In this document: positions 1 to 8,082 of the stretch, piece after piece | Layout of the letters: each line of letters opens with the position of its first letter | How positions within the stretch are numbered: position 1 is the stretch's first letter | Source of the DNA: Alienimonas californiensis | GTDB lineage: Bacteria > Planctomycetota > Planctomycetia > Planctomycetales > Planctomycetaceae | Direction of reading: 5' to 3' | DNA length: 64,000 bases | Assembly: GCF_007743815.1 (NCBI RefSeq) | Contig: NZ_CP036265.1 | Location: 2,410,323-2,474,322 of the forward strand | The notes under the pieces: model-generated | What the model saw: only the letters and a program-made list of their open reading frames with translations | The model's database searches: none | Told to the model about the DNA's origin: nothing | Position numbers and translations under genes: made by a program

Positions 1-859
1 ACTGTACGACCGCAGCTCCGCGATGACGCGGGACGACGTGGACGAAGCCGCCGCCGCGCAGATCGAGGCGGAGCAGACCTATCAGGAAGCGCTCGCCGCC
101 CTCGAACTCGCCCAGGCCGGCCCGCGGCCGGAGCGGATCGCCCAGGCCCGGGCCCGGGTCGCGCTGCAGGAGGCGACCGTCGAGAAGCTTCAGGATCAGA
201 TCAAGAAGTACCGCATTCAGTCCCGGTTCGCCGGCTACGTCATCGCGGAGCACACCGAGGAGGGCCAGTGGGTCAACAGCGGCGACCCGGTCGCCGCGGT
301 CGCCGCGCTGGACGAGGTGGAAGTCGAAGCGTTCGTGCTGGAGGAATACGTCCCCTTCATCCGCCCCGGCATTTCCGCCCGGGTGGAGGTCCCGTCGCTG
401 CCGGATCGGACCTTCGTGGGGGCGGTCTCCTCCGTGGTGCCGCAGGGCGACTCCCGCACCCGCACCTTTCCGGTCCGGGTGAGGGTGGAGAACGTGATCG
501 GGGAGGACGGCCCGATGATGAAGTCCGGCATGCTGGCCCGGGTCGTGCTGCCGACCGGCGCCGAGACGGACGCCCTGCTGGTGCCGAAGGACGCGCTGGT
601 GCTCGGCGGCCCGCAGCCGGTGGTCTGGGCGATCGCCCAGGCCGGCGTGAGCGGCTCCGAATCCGGCGGCGAGCGCCAGGGCGAGGCCCGGGCCGTGCCC
701 GTCCGGCTGGGCGTCGCCCAGGGCGACGCGATTCAGGTGATCGGCGACCTGTCCGAGACGGACCTGGTGATCGTTCGCGGCAACGAACGCATCATCCCCC
801 CGCGGACCGGCAACCCGACTGTCCGCTGGACGCCCCGCCCCCCCCGCGACGGCGCCTAA
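1..859 (+). CDS. HlyD-family efflux adaptor (membrane fusion protein), 5'-truncated by window edge
   Basis: The frame is open to the first base of the window, so the true start lies upstream. The ATG at 23 is probably internal. The visible part starts in an alpha-helical hairpin rich in Ala, Glu and Gln. It continues into a lipoyl/barrel-sandwich half (FAGYVIAEHTEEGQWVNSGD) and then beta-barrel and membrane-proximal domains, as in RND periplasmic adaptors. It should bridge the inner-membrane pump encoded 105 bp downstream to an outer-membrane channel. The order adaptor-permease is the usual RND operon order. No TolC-like gene is visible downstream, so any such gene would lie upstream of the window. 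The family call is firm; the substrate cannot be read. Confidence 0.85.
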   Translation, partial: LYDRSSAMTRDDVDEAAAAQIEAEQTYQEALAALELAQAGPRPERIAQARARVALQEATVEKLQDQIKKYRIQSRFAGYVIAEHTEEGQWVNSGDPVAAVAALDEVEVEAFVLEEYVPFIRPGISARVEVPSLPDRTFVGAVSSVVPQGDSRTRTFPVRVRVENVIGEDGPMMKSGMLARVVLPTGAETDALLVPKDALVLGGPQPVVWAIAQAGVSGSESGGERQGEARAVPVRLGVAQGDAIQVIGDLSETDLVIVRGNERIIPPRTGNPTVRWTPRPPRDGA

Positions 860-964
860 GCTCGATCCGCTTGCCCGCCACGCCCGGCGAGAACGGCCGG
901 CGGGGCGGGGCCGCCTCTCTTTGATCCTCGACGCCGGTCCCGCGGGGGCCTTTTGGACACAGCA

Positions 965-3900
965 ATGAACTTCATCGCGGCGCTCGTTTCCAACCCCGTC
1001 AAAGTCGCGGTCGGGGTGCTGCTGACGATGATGTTCGGCCTCGTGGCCCTGGCCCGAATGCCGATGCAGCTCACCCCGGAGGTGCAGACGCCCACGATCA
1101 CCGTCGAGACCCGCTGGCCAGGCGCCAGCCCTCAGGAGATCGAGCGGGAGATCGTCGTCGAGCAGGAGGAGCAATTAAAGAGCGTGGAGAACGTCACCAA
1201 GCTCACCTCCGAGAGCACCGACTCCAGCGCCCGGATCACGATGGAGTTCCGCGTCGGCACGAAGATGGACCGGGCCGTCGTCGACGTGATCGGCCGTTTG
1301 GAACAGGTCCCGCAGTATCCCCGGGACGCCGACAAGCCGGTCATCAGCACCGCGAACTCCTCCGACCGCCCGATCGCCTGGTTCATCCTCGGCTCCCGGA
1401 TGCCGTTGCCGGAGGAACTGGACGCGCTGGAGGCGGACCATCCCGAGTTGGCCGAGGGGCTGGCGCAGGTCCGCAAGGCCCACAACGAGGGGCTGGCGAT
1501 GCTCCGGCTCCGGCTGCTCGCCGAAAAACACGAGGCGGTGCGGCCCCTCATGCCCCCGCCGGAATTGAACGTCTCCGAACTCAAGCGGTTCGCCGAGGAC
1601 GAAATTGAAGCCCGGCTGGAGCGGGTCTCCGGCGTCTCGCAGGCGAACGTGCGGGGCGGGCTGGAGGACGAATTGCAGGTGATCGTCGACCCGCAGAAGC
1701 TCGCCGCCCGCCGGCTGACGCTGCCGGACGTGCGGCGGGTCCTCCAGGGGCAGAACGCGGACGTCTCCGCCGGCGACTTCTGGGAGGGCAAGCGCCGCTA
1801 CGTCGTCCGCACGCTGGGGCAGTTCCGCTCCCCCCAGCAGGTGGCCGACCAGCCGCTCGCGGTGGTCGACGGGGCGCCGGTTTACGTCCGCGACGTGGCG
1901 GAAGTGAAACTGGGCTTTAAAAAGCCGGACGGCCTGGTGCGGCGGTTCGGCGAATCGAGCATCGCCGTCAACGCCCAGCGGGAGACCGGGGCGAACGTGC
2001 TGGACGTGATGGACGGCCTGCGGGGCGTCGTCGCCGAGTTGAACGACGGCATCCTCAAGGAACGCGGTCTGCAACTCACGCAGGTCTACGACGAGACGGA
2101 CTATATTTATTCCGCCGTCGAACTCGTTCAGCAGAACATCGTGATCGGCGGGGCGCTGACGATGATCGTCCTGATGCTGTTCCTGCATCTCGGCGTGCGG
2201 GCGCTGCTCGTCACCCCGCTGATCGCCCTGACCGGGCTGGCCGCGGCGACGTTCTCGCCGTGGTACTTCGTCCTCACGCTGGCGATCATCGTCGGGGCCG
2301 GATTCTGGTTCGCCCGCGGGGCGCTGGTGGTCGGGCTGGCGATCCCGACCAGCATCGTCGGCACCTTTTTACTGCTGGACGCGCTGGGGCGCTCGCTGAA
2401 CGTCGTCAGCCTCGCGGGGCTGGCGTTCGCCGTGGGCATGCTGGTCGACAACGCGGTCGTCGTGCTGGAGAACATTTATCGCCGCTATGACGAACTGGGC
2501 GAACCCCCGACGACCGCCGCCGTGCGGGGCACCCAGGAGGTCTGGGGGGCGGTGCTTTCCTCCACGCTGACGACCGTCGCGGTGTTCCTGCCGATCGTGT
2601 TCATTCAGGAGGAGGCCGGGCAGTTGTTCCGCGACATCGCCCTGGCGATCAGCGGGGCCGTGGCGCTGTCGCTGGTCGTGTCGATGACGCTCATCCCGAC
2701 GGCCTCCGCCCGGTTGTTCGGCAACCGCAAACGGGACCAGCGGCGCGCCGCCGCGGCGGCGCATAACTCTTACGGCGCCCGGATCTCCCGCGGCGTCGCC
2801 GGGCCGATCGAGCGGGCCGGCGGCGGTCTGACGAACCTCATCGTCGGCGTGAACGCCTGGCTGCAACGCGGCTTCCTGCGGCGGGTGGTCGCCGTCGTGG
2901 TTCTGTTCGGCGTCTCCGCGAGCTGCCTGTTCCTCGTGCCGCAGGTCGAATACCTGCCCACTGGCAACCGGAACCTCGTGTTCGGCATCCTCATGCCCCC
3001 GCCGGGTTATAACCTCGACCAGCTGATGGAGATGGGCGAGCAGGTCGAAGCGGACCTCAAACCCTATTGGAACACCCAGCCCGGCACGCCGGAGGCGGCG
3101 GCGCTGGACTACCCCATTATCGGCGACTTCTTCTTCGTCGCCCGTGGCCGGGAGGTGTTCATGGGCCTGCGGGCGGACGACCCGGCCCGCGTGGGCGAAC
3201 TCGTCCCGCTGGTTCAGGAGGTCGGCGCCAAGCTGCCGGGCACCTTCACCGTCGCCAAGCAGTCCAGCCTGTTCGAACGCGGCCTGACGGCGGGGCGGAC
3301 CATCGACGTGGAGATCACCGGCCCCGAATTAGAGGAGCTCGTGGCCATCGGCGGCCGCATCCTCGGGGCGACCAAGGGCTTATATCCGGAGGCCCAGGTC
3401 CGCCCCGTGCCCAGCCTGGACCTCTCCAGCCCGGAGGTGCATATCGAACCGAAATTGTTGCAGGCCGCGGACATGCAGGTGTCGGCGGCGGACCTCGGCT
3501 TCACCGCCGACGCCCTGATCGACGGGGCGTTCATCGGCGACTACTTCGTCGGCGGGGACAAGATCGACCTCACGCTCGTCGGCATCGACCGCTACGCCGG
3601 CAGCGCCGACGACCTGCGTACGCTGCCCGTCGCCACCCCGGAGGGGCGGCTCGTGCCGATGGAGGCGCTCGCGAACGTCCGGCTCACCAGCGGCCCGGAG
3701 CAGGTTAACCACCGCGAACGGGTCCGCAGCATCACCATCGAGGTTTCCCCCCCGCCGTCGGTGGCGCTGGAAACCGCGATGGAACGCATCCGCGACGAGG
3801 TCATCGCCCCGCTCCGCGAGCAGAACGCCCTCGGCCCCGGTATGCGGATTAATCTCGCCGGCACCGCGGACAAGCTGGAACAAACCTGGCAGGCCCTCTG

Positions 3901-4546
3901 GGTAAACCTCGCTCTGGCCCTGCTGATTACCTACCTGCTGATGGCCGGCCTGTTCGAGAGCTGGATTTATCCGTTGGTGATTATCTGCACCGTCGTCCCC
4001 GGGGCGCTGGGCGGCGTGCTGGGCCTGCGGGCGTTGAACTTCGTCTACGCCCAGCCGCTGGACGTGTTGACGATGCTGGGGTTCTTTATTCTGATCGGGA
4101 CGGTGGTCAATAATGCCATCCTGATCGTCCACCAGGCGTTGAACAACATGCGCGAGGAAGGCATGGGGCCGGACGCCGCCCTGCTCGAAAGCGTCCGCAC
4201 CCGCATTCGTCCCATTTTTATGACGACGATGACGACGGTGCTCGGCCTGTTGCCGCTGGTTCTGTTCCCCGGCGCCGGCAGCGAGTTGTATCGCGGGCTC
4301 GGCAGCGTGGTGTTGGGCGGCCTGATCGTGGCGACGCTGTTCACCCTGGTGCTGGTCCCGACACTGTTCAGCCTGACCCGCGACCTGCGTGCGTTCTTCT
4401 TCCGCCTGCTCGGAGGCAAGAGCGAACAGGAGGATGCGGACGTGGACGAGGACGTGCCGCCGCCCCGGGAACCCACCCCCCGGCCCCGCCGCGTCGAGGA
4501 ACGCCCGGTCGTCGTCCGCCCGCCGCTGACGGCCGCCGCCTCCTAA
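965..4546 (+). CDS. RND-family efflux permease (AcrB/HAE1-like) with extra segments
   Basis: This is a proton-driven inner-membrane efflux pump of about 1193 residues, against about 1040 for typical AcrB-type pumps. It begins with the usual first transmembrane helix (FIAALVSNPVKVAVGVLL) followed by a porter domain with the motif RWPGASPQEIE. The TM4 region has GMLVDNAVVVLENIYR and the C-terminal half has the GTVVNNAILIVHQ repeat. The extra length lies in a Glu/Leu-rich insertion at about residues 144-209 and in a hydrophobic insertion at about 414-452. There is also a basic/Ala linker before TM7 and a charged Pro-rich tail. I prefer the ATG at 965; a TTG four codons upstream (953) is possible. 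It probably forms an operon with the adaptor gene just upstream. Confidence 0.92.
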   Translation: MNFIAALVSNPVKVAVGVLLTMMFGLVALARMPMQLTPEVQTPTITVETRWPGASPQEIEREIVVEQEEQLKSVENVTKLTSESTDSSARITMEFRVGTKMDRAVVDVIGRLEQVPQYPRDADKPVISTANSSDRPIAWFILGSRMPLPEELDALEADHPELAEGLAQVRKAHNEGLAMLRLRLLAEKHEAVRPLMPPPELNVSELKRFAEDEIEARLERVSGVSQANVRGGLEDELQVIVDPQKLAARRLTLPDVRRVLQGQNADVSAGDFWEGKRRYVVRTLGQFRSPQQVADQPLAVVDGAPVYVRDVAEVKLGFKKPDGLVRRFGESSIAVNAQRETGANVLDVMDGLRGVVAELNDGILKERGLQLTQVYDETDYIYSAVELVQQNIVIGGALTMIVLMLFLHLGVRALLVTPLIALTGLAAATFSPWYFVLTLAIIVGAGFWFARGALVVGLAIPTSIVGTFLLLDALGRSLNVVSLAGLAFAVGMLVDNAVVVLENIYRRYDELGEPPTTAAVRGTQEVWGAVLSSTLTTVAVFLPIVFIQEEAGQLFRDIALAISGAVALSLVVSMTLIPTASARLFGNRKRDQRRAAAAAHNSYGARISRGVAGPIERAGGGLTNLIVGVNAWLQRGFLRRVVAVVVLFGVSASCLFLVPQVEYLPTGNRNLVFGILMPPPGYNLDQLMEMGEQVEADLKPYWNTQPGTPEAAALDYPIIGDFFFVARGREVFMGLRADDPARVGELVPLVQEVGAKLPGTFTVAKQSSLFERGLTAGRTIDVEITGPELEELVAIGGRILGATKGLYPEAQVRPVPSLDLSSPEVHIEPKLLQAADMQVSAADLGFTADALIDGAFIGDYFVGGDKIDLTLVGIDRYAGSADDLRTLPVATPEGRLVPMEALANVRLTSGPEQVNHRERVRSITIEVSPPPSVALETAMERIRDEVIAPLREQNALGPGMRINLAGTADKLEQTWQALWVNLALALLITYLLMAGLFESWIYPLVIICTVVPGALGGVLGLRALNFVYAQPLDVLTMLGFFILIGTVVNNAILIVHQALNNMREEGMGPDAALLESVRTRIRPIFMTTMTTVLGLLPLVLFPGAGSELYRGLGSVVLGGLIVATLFTLVLVPTLFSLTRDLRAFFFRLLGGKSEQEDADVDEDVPPPREPTPRPRRVEERPVVVRPPLTAAAS

Positions 4547-4568
4547 ATCACAAATAAATTAGAGCCGT

Positions 4569-4594
4569 GAGCCCGGAGCTTTCGCTCCGGGCTC
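4569..4594. terminator. Perfect 11-bp hairpin between convergent genes
   Basis: GAGCCCGGAGC at 4569-4579 and GCTCCGGGCTC at 4584-4594 pair perfectly around a TTTC loop. It sits between the RND permease (plus) and the endonuclease-like gene (minus), so it could terminate both. There is no U-tract on the plus side. The same core recurs at 49117-49198, so it may be a dispersed palindromic repeat rather than a dedicated terminator. Confidence 0.55.
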
Positions 4595-4650
4595 TTGCGA
4601 CGTTCTATCGGGGTCCGCGATCACGCCCCCGGCTCGCATCACGGGGACAT

Positions 4651-5589
4651 TTATTCGTCCGCGGTCCGCAGCAGCACGGCGGTGACGGGGTCGTGGTCGG
4701 AGGGCGTACGGCCGTCGCGGTGGGTGCGGTCGATGGCGGCGTCGACGATCGCCCAGTGCGGGGTGACGGCGATCCAGTCGATCCGCGACTCGCCGCGGTC
4801 CTCCCGCCGAAATCCGCCGGCCGTCCCGGCCGACTGACCCGGTTCGCCGTCGGGGCGCCGTTCGCGGTAGCTGTCCCGCAGCGTGACCCTCTGCCCGGCG
4901 GCGTCGGCGGGGTCGCCGAACAGGTTCTTATACGGCAGGCTCCCCGGCACGGCGTTGAAGTCCCCGGTGACGATCGCCGGCCCGTCGCCGGCGATCGCGG
5001 CGATCTTCGCCCGCATAAGCGTCGCGGACTCCGCCCGGGCCTGGGCGCCGCGGTGATCGAAATGGGTATTAAAGACCCAGAAGTCCCCCGCCCCGCCCGG
5101 TCGCCGGTCGCGGAGCTTCAGCCAGGACGCCATCCGCGGCAGGGAGGTGTCCCAGCTCTGGCTGCCGACTTCGTCCGGCGTTTCGCTGAGCCAGAAGTGC
5201 CCGCCGTCCAGCTTTTCCAGGCGGTCGGTGCGATACAGGAGCGTCGTCATCTCGCCCTTTTCCGTGCCGTCCTCCCGGCCCACGCCGAAGGCGGCGTAAC
5301 CGGGCAGACGTTCCAATAATTCGTCCCGCTGAAAGGCGAGCGTCTCCTGCGTGCCCAGCACGTCGGGGGAGAAGGTTTTGATCGTCTCCGCGACGAATTC
5401 CTTCCGATGCGGCCAGGCGTTCTCGCCGTCGCGGGCGGTGCCGTAGCGCAGGTTGAAGCTCATCACCCGCAGCGCGGGCGGCTGCGATCCGGCTCCGGGC
5501 TGCGGTTCTCCGGCCGCGGCGACGCCGGCGACGCTCAATAAGACGGCGCCCGCGGCGAGCAGCGGGACGGGGCGAAACGGGACGGGCAT
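4651..5589 (-). CDS. Secreted endonuclease/exonuclease/phosphatase family protein
   Basis: The product is 312 residues. A signal peptide (PLLAAGAVLLSVAGVAAAG) is followed by an EEP fold with RVMSFNLRYGT at its start. It contains GTQETLAFQ (metal-binding Glu), FNTHFDHRG, VTGDFNAVPGS and the terminal SDHDPVTAVL. These are the metal and catalytic residues of the DNase I/exonuclease III-like superfamily. Exported planctomycete members are usually annotated as phosphodiesterases or nucleases; the substrate is unknown. The ATG at 5589 is chosen because it leads directly into the signal peptide. A frame extending to 5718 adds only an Arg-rich stretch that looks untranslated. It is convergent with the RND operon and divergent from the oxidoreductase at 5754. 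Confidence 0.85.
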   Translation of the reverse strand: MPVPFRPVPLLAAGAVLLSVAGVAAAGEPQPGAGSQPPALRVMSFNLRYGTARDGENAWPHRKEFVAETIKTFSPDVLGTQETLAFQRDELLERLPGYAAFGVGREDGTEKGEMTTLLYRTDRLEKLDGGHFWLSETPDEVGSQSWDTSLPRMASWLKLRDRRPGGAGDFWVFNTHFDHRGAQARAESATLMRAKIAAIAGDGPAIVTGDFNAVPGSLPYKNLFGDPADAAGQRVTLRDSYRERRPDGEPGQSAGTAGGFRREDRGESRIDWIAVTPHWAIVDAAIDRTHRDGRTPSDHDPVTAVLLRTADE

Positions 5590-5753
5590 GGGAGCGACCT
5601 TGCAGTAGGCGAACGGAACGGCGTGTCCGCCCGGATGATACGACAAACGCCGCCGGGGCGTTCCCCGACGGCGGCGGGCGGGCCGCCCCCCGCTCCCACG
5701 CGGCGTCCGCCGCGCCACGATTTGCTGCCGTCCCCTCGCCCAACCGCCCGCCG

Positions 5754-6962
5754 ATGCCCGCGACCCGCCGTCGTTTCTGTCAGGCCGCCGGCGGCCTCCT
5801 CGCCGCCGCCGCGATCCCGTCCGCCCTCTCCGCCCCCCGTCGTCCCATGTCTGAAGACGCCGTCGACCTGCCCCCCGCCAAGCTGACCGGTCGCCCGCTG
5901 CCGGACCTGCTCCAGCCCCTTCCCCTGCCGCCGGGGGAGCGGATCGGCTTCGCCCTCGTCGGCCTGGGGGCCTACGCCCTGAACCAGATCGCCCCCAATC
6001 TGGCGAACACCCGCGGCTGCAAACTGGCGGCGGTCGTCTCGGGCAACGCGGAGAAGGCCGGCCGCGTCGCCGCCGCCTACGGGCTGGGGAAGGAACACGT
6101 TTATTCCTACGACGATTTCGACCGCATCGCCGACGACCCGGCGGTGGACGTCGTTTATATCATCCTGCCGAACGCCTTCCATCGGGAATGGACGGAGCGG
6201 GCCTTCGCCGCCGGCAAGCACGTGCTGTGCGAAAAGCCGATGGCCGGCACGCCTGCCGACTGCGAAGCGATGATCGCCGCCGGCGAGCGGGCCGGCAAGA
6301 AATTGATGATCGGCTACCGGGCACAATTCGACCCGTATAATCTGGAAGCGATCAAGGCGGTCCGCGGCGGCGACGGGACGGACGGTGAGATCGGCGTCCC
6401 CAGGATCGTCGTTTCCGACCACGGCCGCATTCTGGATCTGGCAGTCACCCGCGATCAGTGGCGGGCGAAAAAAGAATTGGCCTGCGGCGGATCGCTGTAC
6501 GACATCGGCATTTATTCCGTGAACGGCGCTCGCTATCTGCTCGGCGAGGAGCCGACGGAGACCACCGCCCGCTACCTGCCCCGCTCCGATCGGCCGCAGG
6601 TGACCGTGGAGGAGGGCGTGGAGTGGCAGATGACCTTCCCCTCCGGCGCCGTCGCCTCGTGCACTTCCAGTTATCGGGTGGCGGGCAATAAACGCATCCA
6701 CGTCCAAGGCGCCGAGGGCGAGGTGACGCTCGACCCGGCGACGGACTACTACATTCGCAATCTGAAGATCCAGTCCGGCGACAAAACCCGCGACGTGGAA
6801 ATCCCGCAGGCGAATCAATTCGCCGCGATGCTGGACGAGATGGCGACCGCCGTCCGCGAGAACCGCGACCCGAAAACCCCCGGCGCCGAGGGGCTCCGCG
6901 ACGTGCGGATCATGACCGCCATCTACAAGGCCGCGGAGACCGGCGAGGCGGTCAAGATGTGA
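5754..6962 (+). CDS. Gfo/Idh/MocA family NAD(P)-dependent oxidoreductase, Tat-exported
   Basis: The product is 402 residues. The N terminus has a Tat-like motif (RRRFCQAAGG) before an Ala-rich hydrophobic stretch, so export in folded form is likely. The Rossmann domain has FALVGLGAYA and, further on, the signature LCEKPMAGTP containing the conserved EKP of the family. A substrate domain follows, with GGSLYDIGIYSVNGARYLLG. The overall pattern resembles glucose-fructose oxidoreductase-like members. Planctomycetes carry many such proteins, often tied to sugar metabolism. The actual substrate cannot be inferred. It stands alone and ends before the hairpin at 7036. Confidence 0.88.
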   Translation: MPATRRRFCQAAGGLLAAAAIPSALSAPRRPMSEDAVDLPPAKLTGRPLPDLLQPLPLPPGERIGFALVGLGAYALNQIAPNLANTRGCKLAAVVSGNAEKAGRVAAAYGLGKEHVYSYDDFDRIADDPAVDVVYIILPNAFHREWTERAFAAGKHVLCEKPMAGTPADCEAMIAAGERAGKKLMIGYRAQFDPYNLEAIKAVRGGDGTDGEIGVPRIVVSDHGRILDLAVTRDQWRAKKELACGGSLYDIGIYSVNGARYLLGEEPTETTARYLPRSDRPQVTVEEGVEWQMTFPSGAVASCTSSYRVAGNKRIHVQGAEGEVTLDPATDYYIRNLKIQSGDKTRDVEIPQANQFAAMLDEMATAVRENRDPKTPGAEGLRDVRIMTAIYKAAETGEAVKM

Positions 6963-7035
6963 GGGGCGTGCGTGGCACGCAGAACCTTCGCGCCTCCGCC
7001 GTTCGTGCCGCGAATCTTTCCGTATGAACGAAATA

Positions 7036-7069
7036 AACGCCCCGGCCCCGCGAGCGGGACCGGGGCGTT
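7036..7069. terminator. Bidirectional GC-rich terminator hairpin
   Basis: The arms 7036-7051 and 7054-7069 pair over 16 positions with one G-U-type mismatch. On the minus strand the stem is followed by TTTATTT, so it fits best as the terminator of the HNH gene at 7096-7698. It also lies just after the oxidoreductase on the plus strand. Confidence 0.65.
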
Positions 7070-7095
7070 CTCAATTCACGTTGCGACAAAATGGC

Positions 7096-7698
7096 TCAGG
7101 GCCCCAGCAGTTCCACGTTCCAATAAGCTTCGGAGAGGAACCGCTCCCAGCTTTCGACCCGCACGTTGCGGGCGCTGTAAACCGGGTTCCACGCGGGCCG
7201 TTTGGGTTCCCGGGGGAGGGTCATGCGGGCCTCGGCGGGGGTGCGGTCGGCCTTGCGATGGTTGCAGCGCACGCAGGCCAGCACGCAGTTGTCCCAACTC
7301 GTGGCGCCGCCGCGGCTGCGGGGCTGCACGTGGTCGATCGTCAATTCATTCCCGCCCGGCTGCACGCCGCAGTACTGGCAGGCGTGCCGGTCCCGGCGAA
7401 ATAAGTTCCGTCGGGTGAAAGGGACGGTGCGCCGGTGCAGTTTGTCGTAGGTCGTCAGGGCGATGACCTCCGGCGCCTTTAATTCGAACCGGACCGTCTT
7501 GACGACGGGCTCGCCGTCTTCGGGCTTCTTGCGGCTCCAATCGTCCCAGCTGTAAAGCTGGTAGTCGGAGGGGTCGACCACGCGGGCGGAGTCGTTCCAA
7601 AGCAGAACCAGAGCGCGCGCCACATTCGCCACCCCGACCGGCTGCCAGTTCCGGTTCAGGACGAGGGTGGGGCGGGAGAGGGCCGCGACGGCGGTCAT
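7096..7698 (-). CDS. HNH endonuclease domain protein
   Basis: The product is 200 residues. It opens with PTLVLNRNWQPVGV, the N-terminal pattern of a widespread bacterial HNH family of about 170-200 residues. The HNH core runs from about residue 107 to 147: a CQYC zinc pair, IDHVQPRSRGG with the catalytic His at 123, WDNCVLACVRCNHRK with Asn at 137, and the second CxxC at 142-145. This is an intact zinc-bound beta-beta-alpha-metal nuclease site. The ATG at 7698 is chosen because homology-like sequence starts there and an AAGAG-like site precedes it. The upstream in-frame Arg-rich extension is unlikely to be translated. The biological role of this family is uncertain, and no phage or restriction context is visible. 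Confidence 0.85.
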   Translation of the reverse strand: MTAVAALSRPTLVLNRNWQPVGVANVARALVLLWNDSARVVDPSDYQLYSWDDWSRKKPEDGEPVVKTVRFELKAPEVIALTTYDKLHRRTVPFTRRNLFRRDRHACQYCGVQPGGNELTIDHVQPRSRGGATSWDNCVLACVRCNHRKADRTPAEARMTLPREPKRPAWNPVYSARNVRVESWERFLSEAYWNVELLGP

Positions 7699-8082
7699 CG
7701 GGAAGCTCTTTCGTTCGTCGGCCGGAGCCGACCGGGACGGGGAGAAGCACTCACGAGTCAGACCGCCACGTCGCCGAAAAGTTCGCCGCCGAAGCGCTCG
7801 CAGGAGAAAACGGTCGCCGGGGCTGCAGCGTCCGCGGAGCGGGCGCCCCAACCGTCAGGAGACCGAATCGTCCGTGCGCGGGGCAAGTTTCGGGCCGTTC
7901 GGGTCGCAGTCACCCTATCGGGGCCGCAGACCCCCGGCAACAGGCCCCTCCGGCGGGAGGTCCGGTCTTCACGCGCAAGTCGCCGGGTTTTCACGATCCG
8001 CCGGCCTGAAAATGGTCGATGCGCCCGGGAGACGACCCCGTCCCCGGTCCCTGCAACCGGTCCTCGCAACCGGACTCGCTCC
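7699..8082. other. Divergent intergenic region, no gene seen
   Basis: These 384 bases separate the minus-strand HNH gene from the plus-strand AsmA-like gene, so they should hold the promoters of both. Short inverted repeats such as TCGGC-GCCGA occur near the HNH start. I see no convincing -35/-10 pair, RNA gene or conserved small frame. Confidence 0.5.

Noticed and set aside
1175..2188. Minus-strand frame opposite the RND permease
   Set aside because: Antisense artefact of third-position GC bias, with no recognisable domain.
7096..7698. HNH gene as a homing or phage endonuclease
   Set aside because: It belongs by its N-terminal pattern to a widespread chromosomal HNH family and has no intron, intein or phage context.
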